Assembly: GCA_017477325.1 (NCBI GenBank)
Contig: JAFUWV010000010.1
Location: 1 to 64,000 of the forward strand
Source of the DNA: Paludibacteraceae bacterium
GTDB lineage: Bacteria > Bacteroidota > Bacteroidia > Bacteroidales > Paludibacteraceae
DNA length: 64,000 nucleotides
Direction of reading: 5' to 3'
Part shown: in pieces, positions 9,047 through 17,305 of the stretch
How positions within the stretch are numbered: position 1 is the first letter of the stretch
Layout of the letters: every line of letters starts with the position of its first letter
Notes under the pieces: model-generated
Told to the model about the DNA's origin: nothing
What the model saw: only the letters and a program-made list of their open reading frames with translations
The model's database searches: none
Translations under genes and position numbers: made by a program

Positions 9047-9481
9047 TTACTGCTTAAGAAAAATCTTCATCTGGCACTCAGCAACCTTCTGCTCAGTACC
9101 GACAATTTGAGTATTTGCATTCAAAAGTGTTACTCCTGCGGCCTCACCTATTACCTCCAGCTTTGTCTCAAGAGTATCTCCCACTTCAGGCAACTTGAAG
9201 AAGCAGCATTTCTTCACCTCTCCGATAAAACCCAGCACCGGTTCCTTCCCGTGAAGAAAGGTGCTATAGCCGGTCATAGCTGCCGCAGACTGAGCAATAT
9301 GCTCCACTATTCCGTTTTCACGTAATTCTCCGTTATCTACAAAGATATTGTCTTTCTCTATAGTCAGACAAGTGCTGACCACAATCTCAAATTGGGTCAA
9401 CACCTTGTCTATCATTACCATGGGGGGACGCTGCGGAATAAGTTTAAATATTCCTTCGCCCTCAAAAATTGTTTTTTCCAT
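9047..9481 (-). CDS. Hot-dog fold dehydratase (ApeP/FabZ-like)
   Basis: A 144-residue hot-dog protein with LIPQRPPMVMIDKV (14-27) and GIVEHIAQSAAA (57-68), the pattern of ApeP-type 3-hydroxyacyl-ACP dehydratases. It differs from the smaller dehydratase at 8211-8576, so the operon has two distinct dehydratase-like proteins. Its start codon shares one base with the stop of the acyl carrier protein gene. The exact substrate is not readable from sequence. Confidence 0.8.
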   Translation of the reverse strand: MEKTIFEGEGIFKLIPQRPPMVMIDKVLTQFEIVVSTCLTIEKDNIFVDNGELRENGIVEHIAQSAAAMTGYSTFLHGKEPVLGFIGEVKKCCFFKLPEVGDTLETKLEVIGEAAGVTLLNANTQIVGTEQKVAECQMKIFLKQ

Positions 9482-9726
9482 TATGCAGCCATGTGCTCTT
9501 CCAGATAATCATAAAGAGCTTGGAAAGTTTGGATCTTAACAAGTTCGCTACTTGCTATTTTCACCCCAAATTCTTCGTCAATCAAAGCCACCATATCAAC
9601 CAAACTTAAACTGTCAAGTTCAAGTGTCTGCTTGATGTTTGCATCCGGAGTCAGTTCTTCCACTTCTTTCTCAAATTCCTCTGCTAATACAGAGTTAACT
9701 TTTTCAATGAGTTCTTGTTTTGTCAT
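9481..9726 (-). CDS. Acyl carrier protein
   Basis: An 81-residue acyl carrier protein. The 4'-phosphopantetheine attachment site is S39 in LELDSLSLVDMV, followed by an acidic helix (ALIDEEFGV). It would carry the growing chain for the ketosynthase, reductase and dehydratases of the same operon. A 66-base gap separates it from the ketosynthase gene upstream. It is dedicated to this cluster by position; no housekeeping fatty acid genes are near. Confidence 0.92.
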   Translation of the reverse strand: MTKQELIEKVNSVLAEEFEKEVEELTPDANIKQTLELDSLSLVDMVALIDEEFGVKIASSELVKIQTFQALYDYLEEHMAA

Positions 9727-9792
9727 AACTTTTATATTTAGTAGATTAGTTAATTTAAATTGACCAGTTTGAAAAGTTTGTGAATCTGCTTA

Positions 9793-11010
9793 TTACATAT
9801 TTCTCACTACAAGTGTAGCATTGGTACCACCAAAACCGAACGAGTTGCTGAGGAATGTGTCGAAATGTTTTTCTATACGCTTTGCAGGGATAAGCAGTTT
9901 TGCACTATCTTCGTCAGGATTCTCAAAGTTGAGATTAGCAGCAATAAAGTCGTTCTTCATCATAAGCATTGAGTAGATTATCTCACTTGCTCCAGCCATC
10001 CACATCTCATGTCCGGTTTGACTCTTGGTAGAAGTTACTTCTGTACGTTGGTCGCCAAACACGTTGAATATGGCTTTTGCTTCATTAGTATCTCCAACGT
10101 GAGTTGAAGTAGCATGAGCATTGATATAGCCAATCTCACGGATATCTATTCCTGCACGTTCTATAGCCATACGGAGCGACTTGCTCGGACCTTCCACATT
10201 AGGGGAACTGATATGGTCACCATTGGCGGAGAATCCGTAGCCCAGTATTTCCGCCAATATAGGTGCGCCACGACGCACAGCATGCTCGTATTCTTCAATG
10301 ATTACAGTTGCTGCTCCGCCACCAGGAACAAGTCCGTCTCTGTCACGATCAAAAGGACGCGATGCTTTCTCAGGCGCATCTTCACGAATGGAGAAAGCAG
10401 AGATACCATCGAAGGAACCAATAGAGAAGGGATTAACTTCTTGTGCACCACCGCATACTATCATATCTTGCAGACCATTTTGTATAAGAAGTGCTCCAAG
10501 ACCAATAGCATGAGCGCCACTCGCACACGCACCACTAACCGTCAGATTGATACCGCGAAGATGGAATATTGTACCGAGGTTCATTGTGACAGTTGAGTTC
10601 ATTGATTGGAATATGGCTCCAGAGCCACAAAGTGTAGTGTCTTTCTTCTCACGAATCTTGTCCACGGCACGAACTGTCGGGTCGGCACTTGAGTCGTTAC
10701 CATAAAGCAGTCCGACATCATATTTGTCAAGATAATCCTGATCAATCTTTGCATTACGGAGTGCTTCAACTGTAGCGCAATATGCATATTTAGCCTGTTC
10801 TGGCATATATGTACGCTGTGCACGGCTAAGTTCTTTTTTCAAATCAGGTATCTCCACCTTGGCAGTCAGACCTGAGCGGAAGCCCATTTCTTTTCTCTCA
10901 AGGTCAAGTATAATTCCCGACTTGCCATTATATAATGATTCTTTTACTTCATCAAGCGAGTATCCGAGACACGACCAGATACCCATTCCCGTTATTACTA
11001 CTCTTTTCAT
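9793..11010 (-). CDS. Beta-ketoacyl-ACP synthase (FabB/F type)
   Basis: A 405-residue ketosynthase with the complete Cys-His-His triad: C162 in SGACASG, H299 in NAHATST and H334 in TGHEMWMAG. It extends acyl chains by decarboxylative condensation of malonyl-ACP. Length and motif spacing are as in FabF. It is the only ketosynthase in the window; aryl-polyene clusters usually carry two or more plus a chain-length-factor-like partner, so either the pathway is minimal or other components lie elsewhere. It is 12 bases downstream of the acyltransferase gene. Confidence 0.93.
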   Translation of the reverse strand: MKRVVITGMGIWSCLGYSLDEVKESLYNGKSGIILDLERKEMGFRSGLTAKVEIPDLKKELSRAQRTYMPEQAKYAYCATVEALRNAKIDQDYLDKYDVGLLYGNDSSADPTVRAVDKIREKKDTTLCGSGAIFQSMNSTVTMNLGTIFHLRGINLTVSGACASGAHAIGLGALLIQNGLQDMIVCGGAQEVNPFSIGSFDGISAFSIREDAPEKASRPFDRDRDGLVPGGGAATVIIEEYEHAVRRGAPILAEILGYGFSANGDHISSPNVEGPSKSLRMAIERAGIDIREIGYINAHATSTHVGDTNEAKAIFNVFGDQRTEVTSTKSQTGHEMWMAGASEIIYSMLMMKNDFIAANLNFENPDEDSAKLLIPAKRIEKHFDTFLSNSFGFGGTNATLVVRNM

Positions 11011-11022
11011 TATTATATATTT

Positions 11023-12354
11023 TTATTTCTTAATTTCCTCAAACAAATGTTTTCTCATTGCCATCAGTGTCTGCAACTTATTCATGCAAAATAGCATCTT
11101 AAGATTTCTGCACGTACTCTGCATCCATTTGCCGACATACCAAGTAAACAAACTCCCGGGATACACAGCAAGCATCATCCACACAACAGACTGCCACCAC
11201 CAGCCCCATACGAGTCCGCAAACCAAAACTGTAAGCAAGAAGAAGAAAGGAATACCAACCACTACCGGAATTATGAATGTCCAACTATTCTCAAACATGC
11301 GGTCGGTCTTGAGAAACAGCTTGGGAACATAGTAGTGAATTGCATTAGGATATAGCGAAACTACCCAAATAGGCAATAACAGCAACTGAGCCAACATAGA
11401 AAGCAGTGTCACACACCAGCCCTTTTTCTTCATTATATCTTGTTCTGTCACTCCTAATGCGTCCTCGGCATCAATAGTCTTACTTATCATAGCAAACAGG
11501 TCATCCTTGCTTTCAGAATTCTCTATCTGCTCCACCAAGGACTTGTCGCTCTGCAGTTTGTCAGGCAGATAAGCAGGATCGAGACCCATTTCCTTACAAT
11601 GCTCTACCCCGTATTCACTTTCTCGAAGCCAATCCAACTGATTGTAATGGTCCAAATCTCTAATGTCAAGCATCATGTTCTGTATCTGCTCACGCACCAA
11701 TTTGTTGACTTCACGCTGCGCAGTACGAGGTTTCTGCTTGTAAAGTTCATAGAACTGCTTGAGTGAAATAGGAGTACCGAAACGAATCATCACATCCGCT
11801 TGCAGGCCGAAATAACTGCTATAGTGGTGTGCAGAAGGCAGAATGACAATATCGTGTTCGAAGTTATCACGCTCTGCCGTCTGGAATGCAAGACGAGTAT
11901 AACCATAGGAGAAATCTCCAAGCCAGTGTTTATCCTGATGAGTTCCTTCCGGGTACATTATCAGTCGGTTGCCTTCAAGCATTTTGCCTCCGGAGATTCT
12001 GATGGTCTCCTCATTGTTCTTCAGGTTTTCTTCACCATCATAAGCAAGACGGAAAGCAGGCAGCATGCCGAGCCATAAAAAGAACTTGGTAATAAGAGGA
12101 TGCCATGAGAACACATTGCCACGTGCTATCACAAACGGGTGGCTCTCATTCTCAAGACCAAGCAAGAGGACTAAGGGGTCATTGGCACAATTCTGATGGC
12201 AACTCACAATCATGCACGGCTTACCCAACTCAGGAAGATTCTCACGATTCAGATAATACACTCGACGAAACATGATATGCTCGTTCATGAAACGGACATA
12301 TCTCTTGTAGGCTCTGTAACCTAATGTTCCTATATATGATTTTCTTTCGCTCAT
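11023..12354 (-). CDS. PlsC-like lysophospholipid/lipid acyltransferase with C-terminal membrane region
   Basis: A 443-residue protein. The N-terminal 230 residues form a PlsC-type acyltransferase domain with the catalytic block CHQNCANDPL (His and Asp separated by five residues, unlike the canonical four) and the YPEGTHQ block. The C-terminal third holds three to four hydrophobic segments (LLSMLAQLLLLPIWVVSL and FIIPVVVGIPFFFLLTVLVC among them). It probably attaches the polyene or fatty acyl product to a membrane lipid. It lies between the TetR gene (34-base gap) and the ketosynthase gene (12-base gap), consistent with the operon. Confidence 0.83.
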   Translation of the reverse strand: MSERKSYIGTLGYRAYKRYVRFMNEHIMFRRVYYLNRENLPELGKPCMIVSCHQNCANDPLVLLLGLENESHPFVIARGNVFSWHPLITKFFLWLGMLPAFRLAYDGEENLKNNEETIRISGGKMLEGNRLIMYPEGTHQDKHWLGDFSYGYTRLAFQTAERDNFEHDIVILPSAHHYSSYFGLQADVMIRFGTPISLKQFYELYKQKPRTAQREVNKLVREQIQNMMLDIRDLDHYNQLDWLRESEYGVEHCKEMGLDPAYLPDKLQSDKSLVEQIENSESKDDLFAMISKTIDAEDALGVTEQDIMKKKGWCVTLLSMLAQLLLLPIWVVSLYPNAIHYYVPKLFLKTDRMFENSWTFIIPVVVGIPFFFLLTVLVCGLVWGWWWQSVVWMMLAVYPGSLFTWYVGKWMQSTCRNLKMLFCMNKLQTLMAMRKHLFEEIKK

Positions 12355-12388
12355 AATCAGACTTAAAGAGTTAACAGCATATTAAATC

Positions 12389-12985
12389 CTATGCTTTACA
12401 AATTTTCTTCATAAGATACTCCATTGATTCCGTGTATCTCAGTCCATATTCATTCTTCACAAACATACTGAGTTCGCTTGCTTCTTTTATACTTGTGAAG
12501 ATATAAGTCAGTTTACCGGCATCTTCATCAGTATTGATTTCGCCTTTTGCAATGCTGTTTTCAATAGCATGCTTCCACTGCTGAAACTCTGCTTTCTTAA
12601 GCAGAGACGTTTCTTCTGCCAAATCAGGAAACCTAACAACAGCATAAAGCACAAGTGACTTAAGATTGTTTATTGTCACTTTTTCACTCAGCGTTATATC
12701 TTTTAGCATCTGCGACTGACGAAGTTGCCTTTTATGCCTTTCTTCTATCAACTCGCTTAGCAGTATATCCTTAGGCGTATTAGTGATATAATCACGCATA
12801 GGGTGAAGATAGTAGTGGTCTACTACCGCACGGAACAAATCGTCTTTATCCTTGAAGTAGTAATACAAGGTAGCGCGCCCCATCTTCACCTCTTTTTGCA
12901 GCACACTGATACTGACACCCGCATAGCCAAGTGTCAGATATAGTTCCAACGCCTTATTTAATATCTGCTCACGTCTGTTGTTCAT
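12389..12985 (-). CDS. TetR-family transcriptional regulator
   Basis: A 198-residue TetR-type regulator. The N-terminal helix-turn-helix domain spans about residues 4-50 (REQILNKALELYLTLGYAG, then MGRATLYYYFKDKDDLF). The C-terminal ligand-binding domain is unassigned. It is the first gene of the lipid/polyene operon and its own promoter overlaps a palindromic site (13011-13030) of the form bound by TetR proteins, so autoregulation of the entire operon is likely. A fatty acyl-CoA or related ligand would fit but is inference. Confidence 0.9.
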   Translation of the reverse strand: MNNRREQILNKALELYLTLGYAGVSISVLQKEVKMGRATLYYYFKDKDDLFRAVVDHYYLHPMRDYITNTPKDILLSELIEERHKRQLRQSQMLKDITLSEKVTINNLKSLVLYAVVRFPDLAEETSLLKKAEFQQWKHAIENSIAKGEINTDEDAGKLTYIFTSIKEASELSMFVKNEYGLRYTESMEYLMKKICKA

Positions 12986-12993
12986 TCAGGGTG

Positions 12994-13001
12994 CAAAGAT
13001 A
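12994..13001 (-). promoter_or_regulatory. -7 promoter box of the TetR-headed operon
   Basis: TATCTTTG on the minus strand, nine bases upstream of the TetR start codon. No good TTTG box is found 20 bases further up; that position is occupied by the palindrome at 13011-13030. Confidence 0.55.
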
Positions 13002-13010
13002 CAACTTTTT

Positions 13011-13030
13011 TTTCGAACAATCGTTCGAAA
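13011..13030. promoter_or_regulatory. Palindromic operator, probable TetR binding site
   Basis: TTTCGAACAATCGTTCGAAA consists of perfect 8-bp arms (TTTCGAAC and GTTCGAAA) around a 4-base centre. It occupies the promoter spacer and -33 region directly upstream of the TetR gene, the usual position for an autoregulatory operator. Confidence 0.75.
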
Positions 13031-13226
13031 TTAACAAAAGTATCATTTTTCTTACAAAAAACAACAGTTTTTATGGTCTTATGATAACAATGTGCTATAT
13101 TTTACTATATTTACGGAGTCGTATCGGATATCAAACAGGCAGCATCAAGTATGCAGAATGGTATTATCTTCTTTGCTTACACTGAGCTTGGAGATTGCAT
13201 AGAGATGGCTTAGGGATGGCTTCAAC

Positions 13227-16200
13227 TTAGGGTGAGGTTATGGTGAGCTTTTGCTGCTCATTGAGTAGAGATACGGATGATTCTTCTTGCTTGTATTGCT
13301 TTACTATATCTTCATACTTGAGGTGTTTCCTGCGAAGGACAAAATCAACGACAAATAATGAAATTAACACAAGAAGTATCGACCAGAACCAGAAACTATA
13401 GAATTGTTCATCAGAAAAATCAAAAATAAGTAATACAGCAAAGAGAAGTACCAAGAAAATTACAATAGTCCAGTTTATGATGCGGATGCGTTTATCTATA
13501 AGAACATCAGAGAGGAATTCAACGTCTTGCTCTTGCATATCTTTTCTCATTTGAGCATATCTTGAATATGTGAAACCGTATTCTCTATTTACTCTATTAC
13601 GATTCCATATCCAAATAACAAGCATAAGAGTTATGAGTATAACTAATGCTAAAGATAGCCCATAATTGAGTTCATCAATTAGAACAAAAAGCAAGAAAAA
13701 CAAATCTAAATATATAAGCAGACAGCACGCAATAATATACCTTAGCCGCAGCTTTTGATATAGCATTTGTTGTTTGAGAGGGAGTTTTCTACGCAAAAGC
13801 ATTCTGGTTATCAATGCCGCCACTAAAGCCACTCCCATGAAACAATTGACAGCAGAGCGTGAGATTGTCCAAGGATCTTCGGGATGATTAATGCTAAGCA
13901 ATGCTATATATGTCACCACAATCAAGATGCCCAAATTCATAAATACTTTGACTGTCTGCAATGCCCGATTGATAACTGTTTCTTTCATATTTGGTATGGC
14001 AGCCAACCGTGCCAGACACATAGCCGAGATGTATGCAACAGCCACCCAGACATATCTAAGGAACATTTTATTGTACATCATTGGAGCGGAAACTGTCACA
14101 TAGCCTCCAACCAAAGCGAGAATGAGATAGATGGGAATATAAATCCACATTGAGAGACTACCCCAACCTATCTGCTTCCGCAACATGGGCCAAAGCCCTA
14201 TCAACAAGCCAAGCAATAATAGCAGAATCGGCAGAACGGGGTATTGTTTGCAACTCAGCAAGAAACGACAGCGGAACAGGTAGTGCATGCTCTGCAACAT
14301 GTTCATTCTCACCGGGTGAACATTTCTTGGCAAATAATCCAATCCACTTATAAACCGATTTGCACCATAAAGGAACATTACATCAATATCCGATTTTCTC
14401 TCTCCGAAATATAATTTTCTTATATCCCACTCGTTAAGCAAGACCACAGATTTTACACTATCTTTCTTACCTAAATAAATAGACCTTTCTTTAAAGAAGT
14501 TGTATGGTAGAATCACCCGTTCTGCGTTTTGAGCCACAAGTATAGGGCTGCTGCTGTTCTGCCCCGACCTTCGATACAGAGCATTATTGAGGACAAAATA
14601 CTTTTTGTTTTTCCGAGAGCAACTTATCTTCTGCAGATAGTTATGTTCGTCAAATATGTAGTCTGCAGTATCATTTTTCTCAATAATCAGATGCCTGATA
14701 TTCTGGTGGTCAAGATATACCTTATTGTCAGCGGACAGTTGTTCGGACAAAGTGTAGATATTTTTCATACCTACATGTACATAAAGACACAAGGTATCTA
14801 TTTCGCTAACCTCCTCTTTGAAGTGAGCGAGAAGGAATTTCTCATTACGCTGTTTTGCTTTCGGGTTGATATAGAGGCTATCGATTGCCCAGTTCCAGAA
14901 AGCATTAGGCTGAACAGAATCCAATTGCGGAAGAATAAGTGTTGATATGGTATCAAACGCAAGTATTCTTGAAGTCAATATTCTGAGATTGGGCAGTTCT
15001 ATTCTGTCAAGTCGCTTTTTTACAGGAAGCGACATGTCGTAGGTCTTCTCAAGCGAGGGGAATACTAACGCGTTTATTCGGCTGCAGCCTCTTAAAATAT
15101 TTTGATATGTATATGTAACATTGGGGAAATCAATCTTTTTCAGGTGCTCGCTATTATAGAATGCCATATGCCCGATAACTTTTGCTTCTGCAGCGCTTAT
15201 TGTTCTAAGTTCGCTTTCATAGAACATATATGCAGCGATTGAATCGAGGTGTGGCAAATCAGCTACAAGCACATTCTTGCAGAAATCACCAAACTGATAA
15301 TCAGCATCAGGCAGATGCGCGACTTTATTATCCACAAGATACCAATACTCGTCTTTATTATAGCCCCTTCGAACAAGTTCAGGCAGAGTAATTGTATCAC
15401 ACCAGATATAATTATTATGGTAGTTGTCAACATGTTCTTTCCACGAACGCGGCAGTTTGGCATTATACTCATGGGTTATCAATCCGTCATATCCTTGCTC
15501 AAAACATATTCTCAGCACCTCACCTGTCGGATCAGTCATACACTGTGGGTTACCTTCTTCGACCTCTATATTCTCCAGATAATTAAACTCGTACGAACTA
15601 TTTTCATATGCAATAAGTCTCGAATGTTTCCTAACAATGATATTCTTAACCTTGCTTTGAGAACCAAATGCTCCAGTCTCTATATTAATATTGTCCCCTT
15701 CAAAAACAATAGTCTCTAAGTTAGGACAATCGTCAAATGCTCCGTACATAATCTTAACTCTACTTCCGACACGCAACTTTCGTATGTTCCTGTTGCCGCG
15801 GAAAGCATTACGCTTAACCAGCACGTCTTGCAAACGGAATACGCCGTCCTTCTCCTCTGCTTCTACAGCATCATATATTGTCGCCCTATATATCTCATTT
15901 TGTTCATGTTCAATGCAATCCTCCAAAGTCACAATGCGAGGGACAAAGAGAGCATTCGTTATCAAATATATAAGAATGAGTGTTGCAATCAATATTCCGG
16001 CCAATCTCTCCCAATACATTCTCTTCTGCCTTCGCTCCTGCTCCTTCACAAGCAACATCTCACGTTTCATCTGAGCAATCACGCGTGCGAACTGGTCGTG
16101 AACTATCTCGACTTGTCCATCTTCATTGCCAGCCTGAATTTTGCTCAACAACTTATATTTCCTGCCCTCTGTCTTGTTTGCTTCAACTCCCCCTATAGGT

Positions 16201-17267
16201 TTCACTGTTTCTCCAAGCAAATATTCACCATGAGGTACGTTTTCTATAAAGTCTTTATAATCAACTCTGCGTCTGCGCTCATCACGAACCAAAAAATTCT
16301 CAATATACTCCCTCTCCTTCTCCGGCAATCCGCTAATTGCTTCTTTATAATAATCTTGAATAGATGTACTCACATCATGAGTCATGTCGGCAGTGATAGT
16401 CTCACCCTCCTTCAGTCGTTCGTAAAGCTGATGGCAAATTAGCGAGAGCATCAGCGAGTTGATCTCACCATCTTGTTGCAGGGAGGCATTTATTATGTTC
16501 TGTGCAACTTTTTCAGAGTCCGTGGGCTTAATGCACTCGCTGCCAGGCAAAAGCACTACATCCTCAGCCTCTTCTCTGCTCAACGGGCGCAGACGGAAGC
16601 GATTGTCCTTCAGCAGCGGCAGATGCAAGCGGTCAACATAGTCCTCCAAGAGAAACAGATAGTCTTCTCTGATTGAAAGCACTATTCTAAAAGTAGCATC
16701 TTGCATCCAACCTTCGGCAGAAGGCAGACTAAGGTTGTCTGCTACAAGTTCGTACAACTGCTTGAGGAACAACGATACTGCCTCTTCGCCATAGCCGAAT
16801 ATCTCTTCAAACTGGTCAAGAATTATAACAGGTGACTGAAAATCGGCTTCCGAATCAACCGCCTTGAATCTGTGGGTGTGAAAATAACGCCACAGGTAAT
16901 CCACAGTCTGTCCCTCTGCCTTATCCTGCCAGTCGCAATCAATCATGCTATACGTGTCCATTCCGCTTGTGAGAGCCTCTACAATAGTTTGCGCAAACGA
17001 CATTTCGCTGTCTGCACTCTTCAAGCCAAGACGCACATACAGAGGCAGAAATCCCTCGTACTGAAGTTGGGGAAAGATGCCTGCATTAAGAAAAGAGGTC
17101 TTTCCTACGCCGGACTTGCCATAGAGAGTGGTAAGTTCGTAACGCTCCACGAGTGGCAGAAACTCGTCTATAGTCTTACTTCGTCCGCAGAATACGTATT
17201 CAGGTCCGGTGGTGTCAGGTATCTGATATGACATCACTCCTGGCCATGGATTATTTTTCAGTACCAT
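13227..17267 (-). CDS. Membrane STAND NTPase with BspA-type leucine-rich repeats
   Basis: A 1346-residue protein of unusual architecture. Residues 20-400 form an nSTAND1-like NTPase: entry motif YVFCGRSKTIDEF, Walker A GKSGVGKTS (50-58), Walker B VIILDQFEEIF (147-157), sensor-like LSIRED (197-202), then a helical/winged-helix region. A basic stretch (411-420) precedes a membrane helix at about 422-443. Residues 480-980 contain irregular BspA-type leucine-rich repeats (for example IGHMAFYNSEHLKKIDFPNV). Nine further membrane helices fill 1010-1312; loop charges obey the positive-inside rule if the NTPase and the C-terminal tail are cytoplasmic and the repeats extracytoplasmic. The gene follows the SIR2-TIR gene by 38 bases. 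STAND proteins are signal-triggered oligomerising switches in defence and cell death; here it is probably the sensor. The coding strand looks more AT-rich than its neighbours. Function is inferred. Confidence 0.8.
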   Translation of the reverse strand: MVLKNNPWPGVMSYQIPDTTGPEYVFCGRSKTIDEFLPLVERYELTTLYGKSGVGKTSFLNAGIFPQLQYEGFLPLYVRLGLKSADSEMSFAQTIVEALTSGMDTYSMIDCDWQDKAEGQTVDYLWRYFHTHRFKAVDSEADFQSPVIILDQFEEIFGYGEEAVSLFLKQLYELVADNLSLPSAEGWMQDATFRIVLSIREDYLFLLEDYVDRLHLPLLKDNRFRLRPLSREEAEDVVLLPGSECIKPTDSEKVAQNIINASLQQDGEINSLMLSLICHQLYERLKEGETITADMTHDVSTSIQDYYKEAISGLPEKEREYIENFLVRDERRRRVDYKDFIENVPHGEYLLGETVKPIGGVEANKTEGRKYKLLSKIQAGNEDGQVEIVHDQFARVIAQMKREMLLVKEQERRQKRMYWERLAGILIATLILIYLITNALFVPRIVTLEDCIEHEQNEIYRATIYDAVEAEEKDGVFRLQDVLVKRNAFRGNRNIRKLRVGSRVKIMYGAFDDCPNLETIVFEGDNINIETGAFGSQSKVKNIIVRKHSRLIAYENSSYEFNYLENIEVEEGNPQCMTDPTGEVLRICFEQGYDGLITHEYNAKLPRSWKEHVDNYHNNYIWCDTITLPELVRRGYNKDEYWYLVDNKVAHLPDADYQFGDFCKNVLVADLPHLDSIAAYMFYESELRTISAAEAKVIGHMAFYNSEHLKKIDFPNVTYTYQNILRGCSRINALVFPSLEKTYDMSLPVKKRLDRIELPNLRILTSRILAFDTISTLILPQLDSVQPNAFWNWAIDSLYINPKAKQRNEKFLLAHFKEEVSEIDTLCLYVHVGMKNIYTLSEQLSADNKVYLDHQNIRHLIIEKNDTADYIFDEHNYLQKISCSRKNKKYFVLNNALYRRSGQNSSSPILVAQNAERVILPYNFFKERSIYLGKKDSVKSVVLLNEWDIRKLYFGERKSDIDVMFLYGANRFISGLDYLPRNVHPVRMNMLQSMHYLFRCRFLLSCKQYPVLPILLLLLGLLIGLWPMLRKQIGWGSLSMWIYIPIYLILALVGGYVTVSAPMMYNKMFLRYVWVAVAYISAMCLARLAAIPNMKETVINRALQTVKVFMNLGILIVVTYIALLSINHPEDPWTISRSAVNCFMGVALVAALITRMLLRRKLPLKQQMLYQKLRLRYIIACCLLIYLDLFFLLFVLIDELNYGLSLALVILITLMLVIWIWNRNRVNREYGFTYSRYAQMRKDMQEQDVEFLSDVLIDKRIRIINWTIVIFLVLLFAVLLIFDFSDEQFYSFWFWSILLVLISLFVVDFVLRRKHLKYEDIVKQYKQEESSVSLLNEQQKLTITSP

Positions 17268-17305
17268 ATCACAATAATGGAGTCCGACTCCGAGTTTAAG
17301 GATTC

